Source: Micromonospora sp. WMMD1102
GTDB lineage: Bacteria; Actinomycetota; Actinomycetes; Mycobacteriales; Micromonosporaceae
Assembly (NCBI RefSeq): GCF_029626265.1
Contig: NZ_JARUBN010000001.1
Span: 8,125,001 to 8,189,000, forward strand
Direction of reading: 5' to 3'
Length of the DNA: 64,000 nt
Notes under the pieces: generated by a model
Database searches by the model: none
What the model was told of the DNA's origin: nothing
The model's input: only the letters and a program-made list of their open reading frames with translations
Translations under genes and position numbers: made by a program
Shown here: positions 1-9,163 of the stretch, one piece after another
Numbering within the stretch: position 1 is the first letter of the stretch
Layout of the letters: each line of letters begins with the position of its first letter

Positions 1-1221
1 TTGCCGGCCCGTGACGGCTGGGCCGCCGCCGGCCCCGGCACCTCCGGCGGCGCGGCGGCCACCCCGGACCAGGTGCACGTGGTCCGCACCCGGACCGAGC
101 TGGTGCACGCCCTAGGTGGCGACAACGCCACCAACCGGCAGAACACCACCCCGAAAATCATCTTCGTCCGTGGGCTGGTCGACGGCTTCGAGGCCGCCGA
201 CGGACGGCTGCTCGACTGCGCCGACCTGGCCGACCCGGAGTACTCGCTGGACGCCTACCTGGCCGCGTACGACCCGGCGAGCTGGGGACGGGTGGCACCG
301 GCCGGGCCGCTGGAGCAGGCCCGGGTCAGGTCGGTTGCGAACCAGACCCGGCAGACCCAGATAAACGTCGGGTCGAACACCACGATCGTCGGGCTGCGCG
401 GGGCCACCCTGTCCGGGCTGACCCTGATGGTGGACACCGCGGACAACGTGATCGTGCGCAACCTGACCCTCTCCGACGCCCGGGACTGCTTCCCGGCCTG
501 GTCGCCGACGGACGGCGACGCCGGCAACTGGAATTCCCAGTTCGACCTGATGTCGGTACGCCGCAGCGAGAACGTCTGGGTCGACCACAACACCTTCACC
601 GACGGCGACAACCCGGACAGCGGGCTGCCGGTCCACTTCGGACGGCCGTACACGGTGCACGACGGGTCGCTCGACATAACGCACACCGCCAGCCGGGTGA
701 CCGCCTCGTACAACCGGTTCGTGGCCCGGGACAAGGTGATGCTGATCGGCTCGTCGAACACCGTCGGCCCGGACGTCGGCCGGCTCGACGTCACGCTGCA
801 CCACAACCTCTTCGACGGCACCATGCAGCGGCTGCCCCGGGTGCGGTTCGGCCGGGTCGAAATCTACAACAACGCCTACCGGCTCGCCGGCGCCGAATTC
901 GGGTACGCGATCGGCGTCGGCGTCCAGTCCGCGGTGTACGCCGAGCACAACCACTTCACCCTCGGCACCGGGATCACCGCCGCCGACCTGCTCTACGACT
1001 GGAGCGGCACGGCGATCACCGAGCGGGGCAACTGGGTACGCGAGGGGCGCGGGCCGGCCCGGCTGGTGAGCCTGCTGGCGGCGTACAACGCCGAGCACGA
1101 GCCCGACCTCGGCGGCGACGTCGGCTGGACGCCGACGCTGCGCTCCGGGCCGGTACTGCCCGCCCCGCTGGTGCCGCTGGTGGTGCAGGCCCTGGCCGGA
1201 GCCGACCGGCTGCCGGTCTGA
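1..1221 (+). CDS. Pectate lyase family 1 protein (5' end cut by window edge)
   Basis: Right-handed beta-helix pectate lyase of polysaccharide lyase family 1, which cleaves polygalacturonate by beta-elimination outside the cell. The Pel core is visible: NVWVDHNTF (the vWiDH calcium/active-site region), a stretch ending in DKVMLIGSS, and LPRVRFGRVEIYNNAY, whose conserved Arg-rich strand carries the catalytic arginine in the family. The first codon in the window is TTG but no ribosome site can be seen, and no signal peptide precedes the mature-like sequence, so the true start and secretion signal probably lie upstream. It sits 167 bp before a second pectate lyase in the same direction, which suggests joint use on pectin. 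Family assignment is firm; substrate range is inferred. Confidence 0.88.
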   Translation: MPARDGWAAAGPGTSGGAAATPDQVHVVRTRTELVHALGGDNATNRQNTTPKIIFVRGLVDGFEAADGRLLDCADLADPEYSLDAYLAAYDPASWGRVAPAGPLEQARVRSVANQTRQTQINVGSNTTIVGLRGATLSGLTLMVDTADNVIVRNLTLSDARDCFPAWSPTDGDAGNWNSQFDLMSVRRSENVWVDHNTFTDGDNPDSGLPVHFGRPYTVHDGSLDITHTASRVTASYNRFVARDKVMLIGSSNTVGPDVGRLDVTLHHNLFDGTMQRLPRVRFGRVEIYNNAYRLAGAEFGYAIGVGVQSAVYAEHNHFTLGTGITAADLLYDWSGTAITERGNWVREGRGPARLVSLLAAYNAEHEPDLGGDVGWTPTLRSGPVLPAPLVPLVVQALAGADRLPV

Positions 1222-1388
1222 CGACGGGAGTCGATTGGCTGCCGGTCCGACGACGGGGAGCCGGCCGGCTGCCGACCTGACGACGCCGCCCGAACCGGCG
1301 AAGACGGCGGACACCGGGTCGCGGTGGCCGTCACTCCACCATCACGTGCCGCGCGACCGAGCGTGCGCGGCGGACATCGGAGGACGAG

Positions 1389-2993
1389 GTGCGGAACAGA
1401 AGAAATTGTCGCGGCCTGCTGGTCGCGGCCGGCGCCGGCCTGCTGGCCGTCGCGCTGACTGTCGGGATCATCCCCGGCCCGGCCCAGGCGGCCACCCTGT
1501 ACTCGGACAACTTCGACGACGGCAACGCCGACGGATGGTCGAAGTCCGGCGGCGACTGGACCGTGGTCACCGACGGCTCGCCCGGATACCGGCAGGGCAA
1601 CGCGGGCAGCGAACTGGCCCGGGGCTTCGCCGGAGACACCGGCTGGACGAACTACCAGGTCCAGGCCCGGGTCAAACCGCTGTCCTTCAACGGCTCGAAC
1701 CGCCTGGTCGCGATCGCCGCGCGGGTGGACAGCGCCACCCGGATGTACCGGCTGGCGCTGGTCAACGCGAACCGGGCCGAGTTGCAGGCGGTCAACGGCA
1801 GCTCGATCACGGTACTCGGCTCGGCGTCGGTTTCCGTCACCACCGGCAGCTGGTACACCCTGCGTCTGGTGGCCGACGGCAGCTCGATCCAGGGCTTCGT
1901 CAACGGCGGCCAGGTCGGCTCGGGCAGCAACTCGGCGCAGAGCGCCGGCCGGATCGCTCTGGTGACCGTCTACGCCAGCGCCATCTACGACGACGTCAGC
2001 GTGGACACGGTCGGCTCGCAGCCGCCCACCAACCCGCCGACCGCGACCACCCGGCCGCCGACCGGCCAGCCGACCACCCCACCGACCGGCCAGCCGACGA
2101 CCCCGCCGACGACGGGTCCGACGCTGCCGCCGCAGACCGGGCTGGTCGGCTGGGCCACCCAGAACGGCGGCACCTCCGGCGGCGGCAACGCCGCGGCCAC
2201 GACGGTGACCAGCGCGTCGGCGCTGACCAGCGCGGTCGGCTCCAGCAGCGCGGCTGTGATCCGGGTCTCCGGCACCATCTCCTGCTCCGGAATGCTCCGG
2301 GTCCGCTCCAACAAGACGATCGTCGGGGTCGGCTCCGGCGCCACCATCTCCGGCTGCGGCTTCACGATCAACGGCGACCGCAACGTCATCGTCCGCAACC
2401 TGAACTTCCGGGTCTGGGACGACGACGCGATAAACGTCGAGACCGGGGCCACGAACGTCTGGGTGGACCACAACAGCTTCACCGACGGGTACGACGGCGC
2501 GGTCGACATCAAGCGCGGCTCGGACTTCGTCACCGTCTCCTGGAACCGGGTCTACGGCCACGACAAGTCGATGCTGCTCGGGCACAGCGACGACAACGCC
2601 AGCCAGGACGTCGGGCACCTGCGGGTGACGTACCACCACAACTGGTTCGACGGCTCCGGGACCCGGCACCCCCGGGTGCGGTTCGGCAACCCGGTGCACG
2701 TCTACAACAACTACTACTACGACAACGAGTACGGCGTCGCCTCGACGATGGGTGCCGGAGTTCTGGTCGAGGGGAACTACTTCGAGAACGTCGACGAGCC
2801 GACCCTGGTCGGGTACGCCGACTCCGACCCCGGGGCGATCGTGCAGCGGAACAACCACTTCGTCGGCTCCGGCTCGCCGCAGAGCGGTGGCGGAAGTGTG
2901 GCCGGGATTCCGTACCCGCACCAGCTCGACGGCGCCAGCAGCGTGAAGTCGATCGTGACCAGCGGTGCCGGTACCGGCCGGATCGGCCTCTGA
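1389..2993 (+). CDS. Secreted modular pectate lyase (LamG-like domain + PL1 catalytic domain)
   Basis: 534 residues. The GTG start is set by GGAGG at 1379-1383. An N-terminal signal peptide (RRNCR, a long hydrophobic stretch, then AQA about residue 34) is followed by a LamG/concanavalin-like beta-sandwich module (about 35-205), a Thr/Pro linker (about 209-252) and a PL1 catalytic domain. The catalytic part shows NVWVDHNSF, DIKRGSDFVTVSWN, GHDKSMLLGHSD and HPRVRFGNPVHVYNNYY, the usual Pel landmarks with the conserved Arg before VRFG. The front module probably binds carbohydrate or cell-wall material. It differs from the upstream lyase in having an anchor module, so the two may act on different pectin forms. 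Its transcript is likely ended by the hairpin at 3080-3115. Confidence 0.92.
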   Translation: MRNRRNCRGLLVAAGAGLLAVALTVGIIPGPAQAATLYSDNFDDGNADGWSKSGGDWTVVTDGSPGYRQGNAGSELARGFAGDTGWTNYQVQARVKPLSFNGSNRLVAIAARVDSATRMYRLALVNANRAELQAVNGSSITVLGSASVSVTTGSWYTLRLVADGSSIQGFVNGGQVGSGSNSAQSAGRIALVTVYASAIYDDVSVDTVGSQPPTNPPTATTRPPTGQPTTPPTGQPTTPPTTGPTLPPQTGLVGWATQNGGTSGGGNAAATTVTSASALTSAVGSSSAAVIRVSGTISCSGMLRVRSNKTIVGVGSGATISGCGFTINGDRNVIVRNLNFRVWDDDAINVETGATNVWVDHNSFTDGYDGAVDIKRGSDFVTVSWNRVYGHDKSMLLGHSDDNASQDVGHLRVTYHHNWFDGSGTRHPRVRFGNPVHVYNNYYYDNEYGVASTMGAGVLVEGNYFENVDEPTLVGYADSDPGAIVQRNNHFVGSGSPQSGGGSVAGIPYPHQLDGASSVKSIVTSGAGTGRIGL

Positions 2994-3079
2994 CCGGGCC
3001 GCTTCCACCGTGACCTGACCTGTGCCCGCCGACGTCGGCCGGCAGCGCTACGCCGGGCGGGAGGTCCGGTGGAAACGAT

Positions 3080-3115
3080 CGGGGCGGTCGCTTCCGACGA
3101 GAAGCGACCGCCCCG
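3080..3115. terminator. Bidirectional terminator hairpin
   Basis: A perfect 15-bp stem (3080-3094 with 3101-3115) closed by a 6-base loop lies between two convergent genes. There is no long T-run, as is common in GC-rich actinobacteria. It can serve both the pectate lyase (+) and the sugar-transport ATPase (-). Confidence 0.85.
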
Positions 3116-3138
3116 ACGCGGTTTGTCCTGCTGCCGGA

Positions 3139-4230
<1,092 letters not shown>

Positions 4231-4556
4231 GGTGCAGCGCTTCCTTCCACCGGCAGGAACGTGCCGGACGATCCGAGTGAAAGAACGACCGGCGCGGAGC
4301 CCCGCACCGGTGCCGTGGATGGCGTCCGGGGCAGCCGTGGCCGGCCCCGGTTGTCATCCGCGTCACGCCACGGTAAACGGGTTTTTCTCATGTGCCAAGG
4401 TCGGGCGGCATTCCTGGGACGCATCTGACGAACATTTCGGGCATCTGGGCATGGTCCACCCCGCAAGCCCTGCCGGCGTCGCCCGGTGTCGGCTATCGGA
4501 ATCCGCGCCGCACGTGCTAGGAGGGCATCTGTGGCTATGCTGACCACGAACATCGC
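4231..4556. other. Non-coding divergent region between msiK and tRNA-Thr
   Basis: 326 bases that contain the leader of the ATPase gene (minus strand) and the tRNA promoter (plus strand). ORFs crossing it read antisense through the tRNA and are not credible. I see no clear sugar-repressor operator. Confidence 0.6.
4536..4541 (+). promoter_or_regulatory. -10 element of tRNA-Thr
   Basis: TATGCT lies 15 bases before the mature tRNA, a fitting distance for a short 5' leader removed by RNase P. The -35 region is weak. Confidence 0.5.
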
Positions 4557-4633
4557 GCCCCTGTAGCTCAGTTGGCCAGAGCACTCGCCTTGTAAGCGAG
4601 ATGTCGCCGGTTCGAGCCCGGCCGGGGGCTCCA
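4557..4633 (+). tRNA. tRNA-Thr (anticodon TGT), CCA encoded
   Basis: The 77-base cloverleaf folds by eye: acceptor GCCCCTG/CGGGGGC, D stem GCTC/GAGC, anticodon stem CTCGC/GCGAG with loop CTTGTAA (anticodon 4591-4593), T stem GCCGG/CCGGC with TTCGAGC loop, discriminator T and a genomic CCA. Its 3' half is a typical attachment site for actinobacterial integrases, and a damaged integrase gene starts immediately beyond it. Confidence 0.96.
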
Positions 4634-5203
4634 ACACCACCGGGGCGTTCCGTGACGGAGCCGTCCGGTCGGCCGGGTTGACAGCAACGCTGACACCAGG
4701 GTCGGCCATGACAGCCGCATGTCGAGCACCTGCCGCATGGCGTCAAGGTTGGCGTGAGCGTAGACCTTGAGAGTCATCTTCATGTCGGCATGCCGGGCGA
4801 TGGCCTGCACGATGTGCGGCGGGACGCTCAATTCCAGCGTGGAGGCCGACGCCGACAGCCCGATGGTCTCCCGGAGCCGGGCGAATGCGTGGCTCAGGTT
4901 GCGCGGCTCGATCGGGGTAACCCGCTGAGAGGGGAAGACGAAGCCGCGTTCCCTCCAGACCTCGGCCAGGGCGACCCGCTTGACTTGCTGGCGCTCCTGG
5001 CGCTCCTGGCGCTCCTGGCGCTCCTGGCGCTCCTGGCGCTCCTGGCGCTCCTGGCGTTCCGGCGGGGCGCGCCAGATCACCTCGGGTAGCGGAAGCACCG
5101 CTTCGGAGTCCTCGGTCTTGGCGTCCAGGATGTGGAGATGCCCGACGATCCGCTGAGCCGTCTGCTGCACCCGTAGCGCGCCCTCGTCCTCTACCGGGGA
5201 CAC
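4568..5203 (-). pseudogene. Tyrosine integrase remnant, C-terminal part, catalytic box deleted
   Basis: The frame encodes the C-terminal half of a tRNA-targeting phage/pSAM2-type integrase: VFPSQRVTPIEPRNLSHAF, then VPPHIVQAIARHADMKMTL and KVYAHANLDAM with the catalytic Tyr. Between GLSAS and VPPH the family's HxLRH box is missing, and the usual GH is changed to RH, so the enzyme should be inactive. The N-terminal half is absent: an in-frame stop at 5228-5230 lies just above the GTG at 5203. A run of Gln-Glu-Arg repeats coded by seven 9-bp repeats sits where families have one short Arg/Gln segment. The last residues read antisense into the tRNA, so the true C-terminus is uncertain. It marks a dead integrative element at tRNA-Thr. 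Confidence 0.75.
4991..5053. repeat. 9-bp tandem repeat, 7 copies
   Basis: Seven exact head-to-tail copies of GCGCTCCTG, then a degenerate copy (GCGTTCCGG). They lie inside the integrase remnant, where they keep frame and add Gln-Glu-Arg triplets. Confidence 0.95.
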
Positions 5204-5773
5204 GACCCGGCTGCCGGCAAGAGTGGTTCAAACTTTCTGTACGTCTTCAAAGCGGCCCTGAACGGGCCGCACGCGCCGCCTCGGCGCGCGTCCGTCGCTC
5301 CGCTGGCGCTCCGACTCCGGCCCCGCAACACGCCCGGCGGCTGGCGCGGTGAGCGGAAACCCCAAGGGGCCGCCGCGGAGCGACAGGCCGTTGACCGGTG
5401 AGGTGTGGGCCGGCAGCTGGCCGGGCCGCGCGGCCACGATCCCGCGCGGCGTAGGGAAGCGCACGGCGGCCGGCATCGGCGAGCTGGCGGTGGGCCGGGG
5501 GGACTGCGCCTCCGGCGGGGGCGCTCAGGCTCCGAGACGGCTGAAACCCGTCGGCGGCTTGCGGTCCGAGGGTGGTTGCGCGGGCCATCCCGCCAGCCGG
5601 CGACCCGGGCGAGCCGAGCAGGCCACCGCCCGGCCCGCAAGCGCTCGTCCGTCTGTCAGGGTGCGCTTGACGTGGCGGCCCGGGCGTGGCTCCAAACTCT
5701 CTCACCTGCACGAACCTCGGCGAGCCCGATCGAGAGGCGAACCGAGCAACGGCTTGGCATGCACATGGTCGTG
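5204..5773. other. No convincing gene; integrase-side spacer of the integrative-element remnant
   Basis: 570 bases with many short overlapping frames on both strands, none with domain-like sequence or a good ribosome site. Very GC-rich, with many small dyads around 5260-5480. It may hold a lost excisionase/replication region, but I cannot show that. Confidence 0.4.
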
Positions 5774-6052
5774 TCAGTCATTGCAGACCCGTCCCCGCAG
5801 ATCCTGCGCCACCTGCCGGAGTTCGGCGGCCGACACTTGGTCGGGGTGGCAGGCGCGGGCCAGGATCTCTGTGGCCTGTCCGGGGATCGGGTTGCCGGCC
5901 TGGGTGAAGTAGTCGACTGCCCAGGTGAGGAAGCGGCAGCGGCCGTCGGTGTCGCACTGCCAGCACCGGGCGCCGTTGCGGTGCATGTGCAGAAATCGAC
6001 GGGCGGTGAGATCCTCCAGTGTGGTCGACCAGCCGTCGAACATCGACGTCAT
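5774..6052 (-). CDS. Small protein of unknown function, integrative-element type
   Basis: 92 residues from an ATG that overlaps the stop of the upstream micro-gene by 4 bases (ATGA). It carries paired cysteines and histidines (RFLHMHRNGARCWQCDTDG) that could bind a metal, followed by a helical tail. A 34-codon in-frame extension from a GTG at 6154 is possible but would bury the upstream small gene. I do not recognise the family. Position between a dead integrase and an XRE/NUDIX pair suggests cargo or regulation of the element. Confidence 0.55.
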   Translation of the reverse strand: MTSMFDGWSTTLEDLTARRFLHMHRNGARCWQCDTDGRCRFLTWAVDYFTQAGNPIPGQATEILARACHPDQVSAAELRQVAQDLRGRVCND

Positions 6053-6162
6053 CGGTCCGGCCCTGCCACTCGCACCCACCGCTGCCGGATGGGATCCCAG
6101 CGGTAATCCTTGACCTGGTTGATCCGGTTCCAGATCCAACCGCGGGTACGCCACATGATCAC
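6049..6162 (-). CDS. Micro-gene, basic/aromatic 37-residue protein
   Basis: Starts with GTG at 6162 (or ATG at 6156) behind AAAGGAG at 6168-6174, and ends in ATGA overlap with the next gene. The product is rich in Trp and Arg (MWRTRGWIWNRINQV at the front). The strong ribosome site and the coupling argue that it is real. Function unknown; it could be a leader that couples translation of the 92-residue protein. Confidence 0.5.
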   Translation of the reverse strand: MIMWRTRGWIWNRINQVKDYRWDPIRQRWVRVAGPDR

Positions 6163-6362
6163 GATGTCTCCTTTGGGTACGCCACGGCGCTCCGGAGCAC
6201 AGGTCACGGAGCGCCGCTCAGTGGGCGGATATCTGGGACCGGTCCGGGCGTAGACGGGGGCGACGTCCGGACCGGCCGTACAACCGACCGGCGCCCGTGA
6301 TGCGGTCGCTACGGAGAGCGAAGGGACGGTTGAACGGCGCGTAGGACGGTTTGAGAGACTTT

Positions 6363-6391
6363 TTGACTCTTCGAAATCGTCCCGATACCGT
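6363..6391 (+). promoter_or_regulatory. Promoter of XRE-NUDIX operon (leaderless)
   Basis: TTGACT (6363-6368), 17-base spacer, TACCGT (6386-6391). Only six bases separate the -10 from the GTG at 6398, so the transcript should begin at the start codon; no ribosome site is present. Confidence 0.65.
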
Positions 6392-6397
6392 GCCGTC

Positions 6398-7147
6398 GTG
6401 ACGGTAAACGACAGGTTGCGGGCTGCCATGCTGAGGGCCGAATTCGACTCTGCCGCGCTTGGCCAGCGGCTCGGGGTAGATAGCAAGACCATCGATCGGT
6501 GGATCGGCGGCCGGGTACCGCATCGGCGTAACCGGCTGGCCGTGGCCGAGGCGCTCGGCGAGGAGGAGGCCGCGCTCTGGCCAACGTCCCGGCCGGACCA
6601 GGCGCCCGGGTTCGCGTCAACCGGCGAGGTGGTGTCGGCGTACGCACACCGTGCCGACGTGCCCACTGACCTGTGGGTCGGACTGCTGACCGGGGCCCGG
6701 GATCAGATCGACATCCTCGGGTACGCCGCCCCGTTCGTGTTCGAACTGACGCCGCGGGTCCATGACCTGATCGCCGAGAAGTGCGCGGCTGGCTGCCGGG
6801 TCCGGATCGCGCTCGCCGACCCGGACTGTGACCACGTCCAGGAGCGTGACGAGCTGGAGCAGCTCGGCGGGACCCTGTCGGGCAGGATCCGGAACGCGTT
6901 CACGATGCTCGGCCGCATCGCCGATGTCGACGGCGTGCAGGTCGGCACCCACGCGGTCCATCTCTACAACTCGTGGTTCCGGTTCGACAACCAGGCGATC
7001 GCCACTCCGCATCTGTTCCGGTACCGCGGCTATCAACATCCCGCACTGCACCTGCGTCGGCTGTCCGCCTTCGGTATCTTCGAGACCTTCGCCGAGCAGT
7101 TCCTACAGGTCTGGGAAACGGTACAGATGCGCGAGGTCAGCCGGTGA
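6398..7147 (+). CDS. XRE-family regulator with C-terminal PLD-like/DUF5919-type domain
   Basis: 249 residues. An N-terminal helix-turn-helix (DSAALGQRLGVDSKTIDRW, about 13-45) is followed by a domain that begins TGARDQIDILGYAAPF and contains RVRIALADPDCDHV and AVHLYNSWFRFD, the layout of regulators carried by actinobacterial integrative elements (DUF5919-type; name given from memory). Start is GTG directly after a consensus promoter. It overlaps the NUDIX gene by 4 bases. Likely role: sensing or repression that controls the element; target DNA is unknown. Confidence 0.75.
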   Translation: MTVNDRLRAAMLRAEFDSAALGQRLGVDSKTIDRWIGGRVPHRRNRLAVAEALGEEEAALWPTSRPDQAPGFASTGEVVSAYAHRADVPTDLWVGLLTGARDQIDILGYAAPFVFELTPRVHDLIAEKCAAGCRVRIALADPDCDHVQERDELEQLGGTLSGRIRNAFTMLGRIADVDGVQVGTHAVHLYNSWFRFDNQAIATPHLFRYRGYQHPALHLRRLSAFGIFETFAEQFLQVWETVQMREVSR

Positions 7148-7614
7148 GCCGAAGGATGGACTACTTCGATGACCCGTCGGCCCCGGCAGCTACCTCGTTG
7201 GTTCCCGGGGGTGCCGCCGTGGTTGTCGATGAACAGGGACGGTTGCTGCTGCAACGGCGGGCGGACTCCGGAAACTGGTCACTGCCGGGCGGCACGATGG
7301 AACTCGGCGAGACGCTCGGCGCCGCCGTGGTGCGGGAGGTCCGGGAGGAGACTGGGCTCGACGTCGAGCTGACCGGCATCCTCGGGATCTACACCGACCC
7401 CCGGCACGTCATCGCGTACGCCGATGGCGAGGTGCGGCAGGAATTCGTGATTGCGTTCACCGCTCGCCCGGTTGGCGGAAATCTGGCGGTAAGTGTCGAG
7501 TCCACCGAGGTCGCCTGGTTCGATCCGGCCGCCGTAGCCGACCTTCGGATGCACGAGTCGGTGCGGCTGCGGATCGGACACTGGTTGGACGGTGGAGGGC
7601 CGCACATCGGATGA
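7144..7614 (+). CDS. NUDIX hydrolase, pSAM2 Pif-like context
   Basis: 156 residues from a GTG that overlaps the regulator stop (GTGA), with GAGG seven bases upstream. The NUDIX box is complete: GGTMELGE, then REVREETGL, supplying the Mg-binding glutamates. Hydrolyses nucleoside diphosphate derivatives; the substrate cannot be read from sequence. In pSAM2 the NUDIX protein Pif blocks redundant transfer between carriers, and XRE-NUDIX pairs are common in actinobacterial integrative elements, so an element-linked role is more likely than housekeeping. A downstream ATG at 7156 is an alternative start. Confidence 0.85.
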   Translation: MSRRMDYFDDPSAPAATSLVPGGAAVVVDEQGRLLLQRRADSGNWSLPGGTMELGETLGAAVVREVREETGLDVELTGILGIYTDPRHVIAYADGEVRQEFVIAFTARPVGGNLAVSVESTEVAWFDPAAVADLRMHESVRLRIGHWLDGGGPHIG

Positions 7615-7626
7615 CGGGCACCCCGT

Positions 7627-7708
7627 CGCCCGCCGGGTTGTCGCGGTAGGTCACTACGACGCCCGTGCCCCGGCTGGCGAGTTGCACCGCCGCACTCTGC
7701 CCGATGCC
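7627..7708 (-). pseudogene. Short-chain dehydrogenase remnant
   Basis: A short minus-strand frame reads GIGQSAAVQLASRGTGVVVT and continues YRDNPAG: the Rossmann glycine motif and second strand of an SDR enzyme. The upstream Gly of the motif and everything after about 28 residues are lost. The 283 bases between the NUDIX gene and the collagen-like gene hold nothing else recognisable. Confidence 0.5.
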
Positions 7709-7897
7709 GAGCTGGCGCCGACGACGATTGCGATCCGCATCGTTCGTCACCTGTTCGATGGTGCAGCGAGATCTGCTGCGTGGGATCCGGGTACATCCAT
7801 CTGACCATCGGAGAGGTGACGCAGTAGAAGGATGCTCGCCCCCTCTTGCCTGATTCTCCCGTTGTCGGAACAGGGCTCGGGCGACGAGCCGGGGGTC

Positions 7898-8527
7898 CTA
7901 CCGGGTACGGGTCTGCGGCGTCGGTGTGACGACGCAGGCGGCGATCTCCCGTGGTCCGTCTGGGGTGACCACGGTGACGGTCACCAGACTCGTACCGGCC
8001 GGGCAGCTCGGGCCCGGCGGGCCGGGCTCACCGGACGGACCGGACGGACCGGTCGGCCCCTCCGGACCGGTCGGCCCCTCCGGACCGGCCGGCCCCTCCG
8101 GGCCAGCGGCACCGGGCCCGCCGTTCGGGCCGGGCGGCCCCGGCGCACCGGGTGCACCGGGCGCGCCCGGCTCACCGGGCGGCCCCGGTGCACCGGGCGG
8201 GCCGGGTGGGCCGGGGTCGCCGTCCCGGCCGGGCAACCCCGGTGGTCCCGGCGGCCCTGCCGGCCCGGCCGGGCCGGGTGCGCCGCGCAGTTTGGCGGGG
8301 TCGACCACGCAGTCCCCGCCGAGTTGGCGTACCTGCTGGCAGAGCTGTTCGGCGCCGGAGACGGCGGTCGCCGCGCGGCGCTGCTCCACCGCCGCCTGCC
8401 GGCCGAGCCGGGCCCAGCCCCAGCCGGCAGCTGCCGCGATCAGCGCGGTCGCCACCACCACGATGACGAGTCGCCGCCGGATACGCCGGTCCATCCGGCG
8501 GCGGAAGGTTTCCGTCTCCTCGGACAT
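7898..8527 (-). CDS. Membrane-anchored collagen-like protein
   Basis: 209 residues: a basic cytoplasmic head, one transmembrane helix (about 20-37), a short helical stalk with Cys63 and Cys73, then 31 unbroken Gly-X-Y triplets (82-174) rich in GPP, GAP and GPE, and a small C-terminal domain with Cys175 and Cys198. The layout fits a type II membrane protein with an external trimeric collagen-like rod. ATG with GAGGAG eight bases upstream. Co-directional with the preceding coiled-coil membrane protein. The plus strand also reads Gly/Pro-rich because the repeat is nearly self-complementary, but only this strand has a start, ribosome site and membrane anchor. Function unknown; surface adhesion is a guess. 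Confidence 0.8.
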   Translation of the reverse strand: MSEETETFRRRMDRRIRRRLVIVVVATALIAAAAGWGWARLGRQAAVEQRRAATAVSGAEQLCQQVRQLGGDCVVDPAKLRGAPGPAGPAGPPGPPGLPGRDGDPGPPGPPGAPGPPGEPGAPGAPGAPGPPGPNGGPGAAGPEGPAGPEGPTGPEGPTGPSGPSGEPGPPGPSCPAGTSLVTVTVVTPDGPREIAACVVTPTPQTRTR

Positions 8528-8576
8528 CGCGTCGTCTCCTCGCCGCGCCGGGGTGTCGGGCCGGCACCTTGTCGGG

Positions 8577-8948
8577 CTACGCCGGGCGGTCCGGGCGGTA
8601 GCGGTTCAGTTCGCGTTCGACGATCGCGAGGGCGTCCTCGGCGGCCCGGCGCGCTCGGCGGGCTTCGTCGACGGCCTGTTGCAGCTCCTCCGCCCGATGC
8701 TCGGCGGCGTCGGTCCGGCGGGCGGCGTCGTCCGCGCGCCGCTCCGCCCGGTCGATCGCCTCCTGGTACTCCTTGCGGTCGGCCCGATTGGCGTTCAGCA
8801 GGTACGACACGATCATGACGAGCAGGCCTCCGACGCCGACGGCACCGAGCCCGCCGGACGGGAGGAGTCGTGCCAGTTCATCCACACGCCAGCTCGCCGT
8901 ACTGCCCGTTCCGGGTCGACCACGATTCCGCCGGCCGCTGCCGCTCAC
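8577..8948 (-). CDS. Small membrane protein with coiled coil
   Basis: 123 residues: a polar head, a transmembrane segment (about 34-52, [18 protein letters not shown]) and a long charged coiled coil (about 55-115) of Arg/Glu/Ala heptads. The GTG at 8948 has GGGAGG 14 bases upstream, rather far; a later GTG (codon 22) is possible. It lies 49 bp before the collagen-like gene, so the two may form a surface or envelope unit. No family recognised. Confidence 0.6.
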   Translation of the reverse strand: MSGSGRRNRGRPGTGSTASWRVDELARLLPSGGLGAVGVGGLLVMIVSYLLNANRADRKEYQEAIDRAERRADDAARRTDAAEHRAEELQQAVDEARRARRAAEDALAIVERELNRYRPDRPA

Positions 8949-9163
8949 AGGTCAGCATCGGACCTCCCGTTGTGAATAGTTCTCTGAATTGGGGCGATCC
9001 AGACTAGTACTGATATTTGTGGCGAGTCGCCGGATCGGGGGTAGATCAGTCGGCAACCCGACAGTGTCCTGTCCGGACCCGCGCCGGGGGGTGTGGTCAC
9101 GGCGGACGCCGATGGTGCACCGACGCATACCATCGGCCCGATGCCACCGGCCGGGGAGCGCGG

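Noticed and set aside
112..3008. Long antisense ORFs over the pectate lyases
   Set aside because: Shadow frames of GC-rich genes; composition-driven, no motifs.
5349..5912. 187-codon plus-strand ORF beyond the integrase remnant
   Set aside because: Arg/Gly/Pro-rich composition, no ribosome site, overlaps the better-supported minus-strand small gene.
7926..8975. Plus-strand Gly/Pro-rich ORF over the collagen-like gene
   Set aside because: Gly-Pro codons read as Gly/Pro on the complement; the plus frame lacks membrane anchor and ribosome site.
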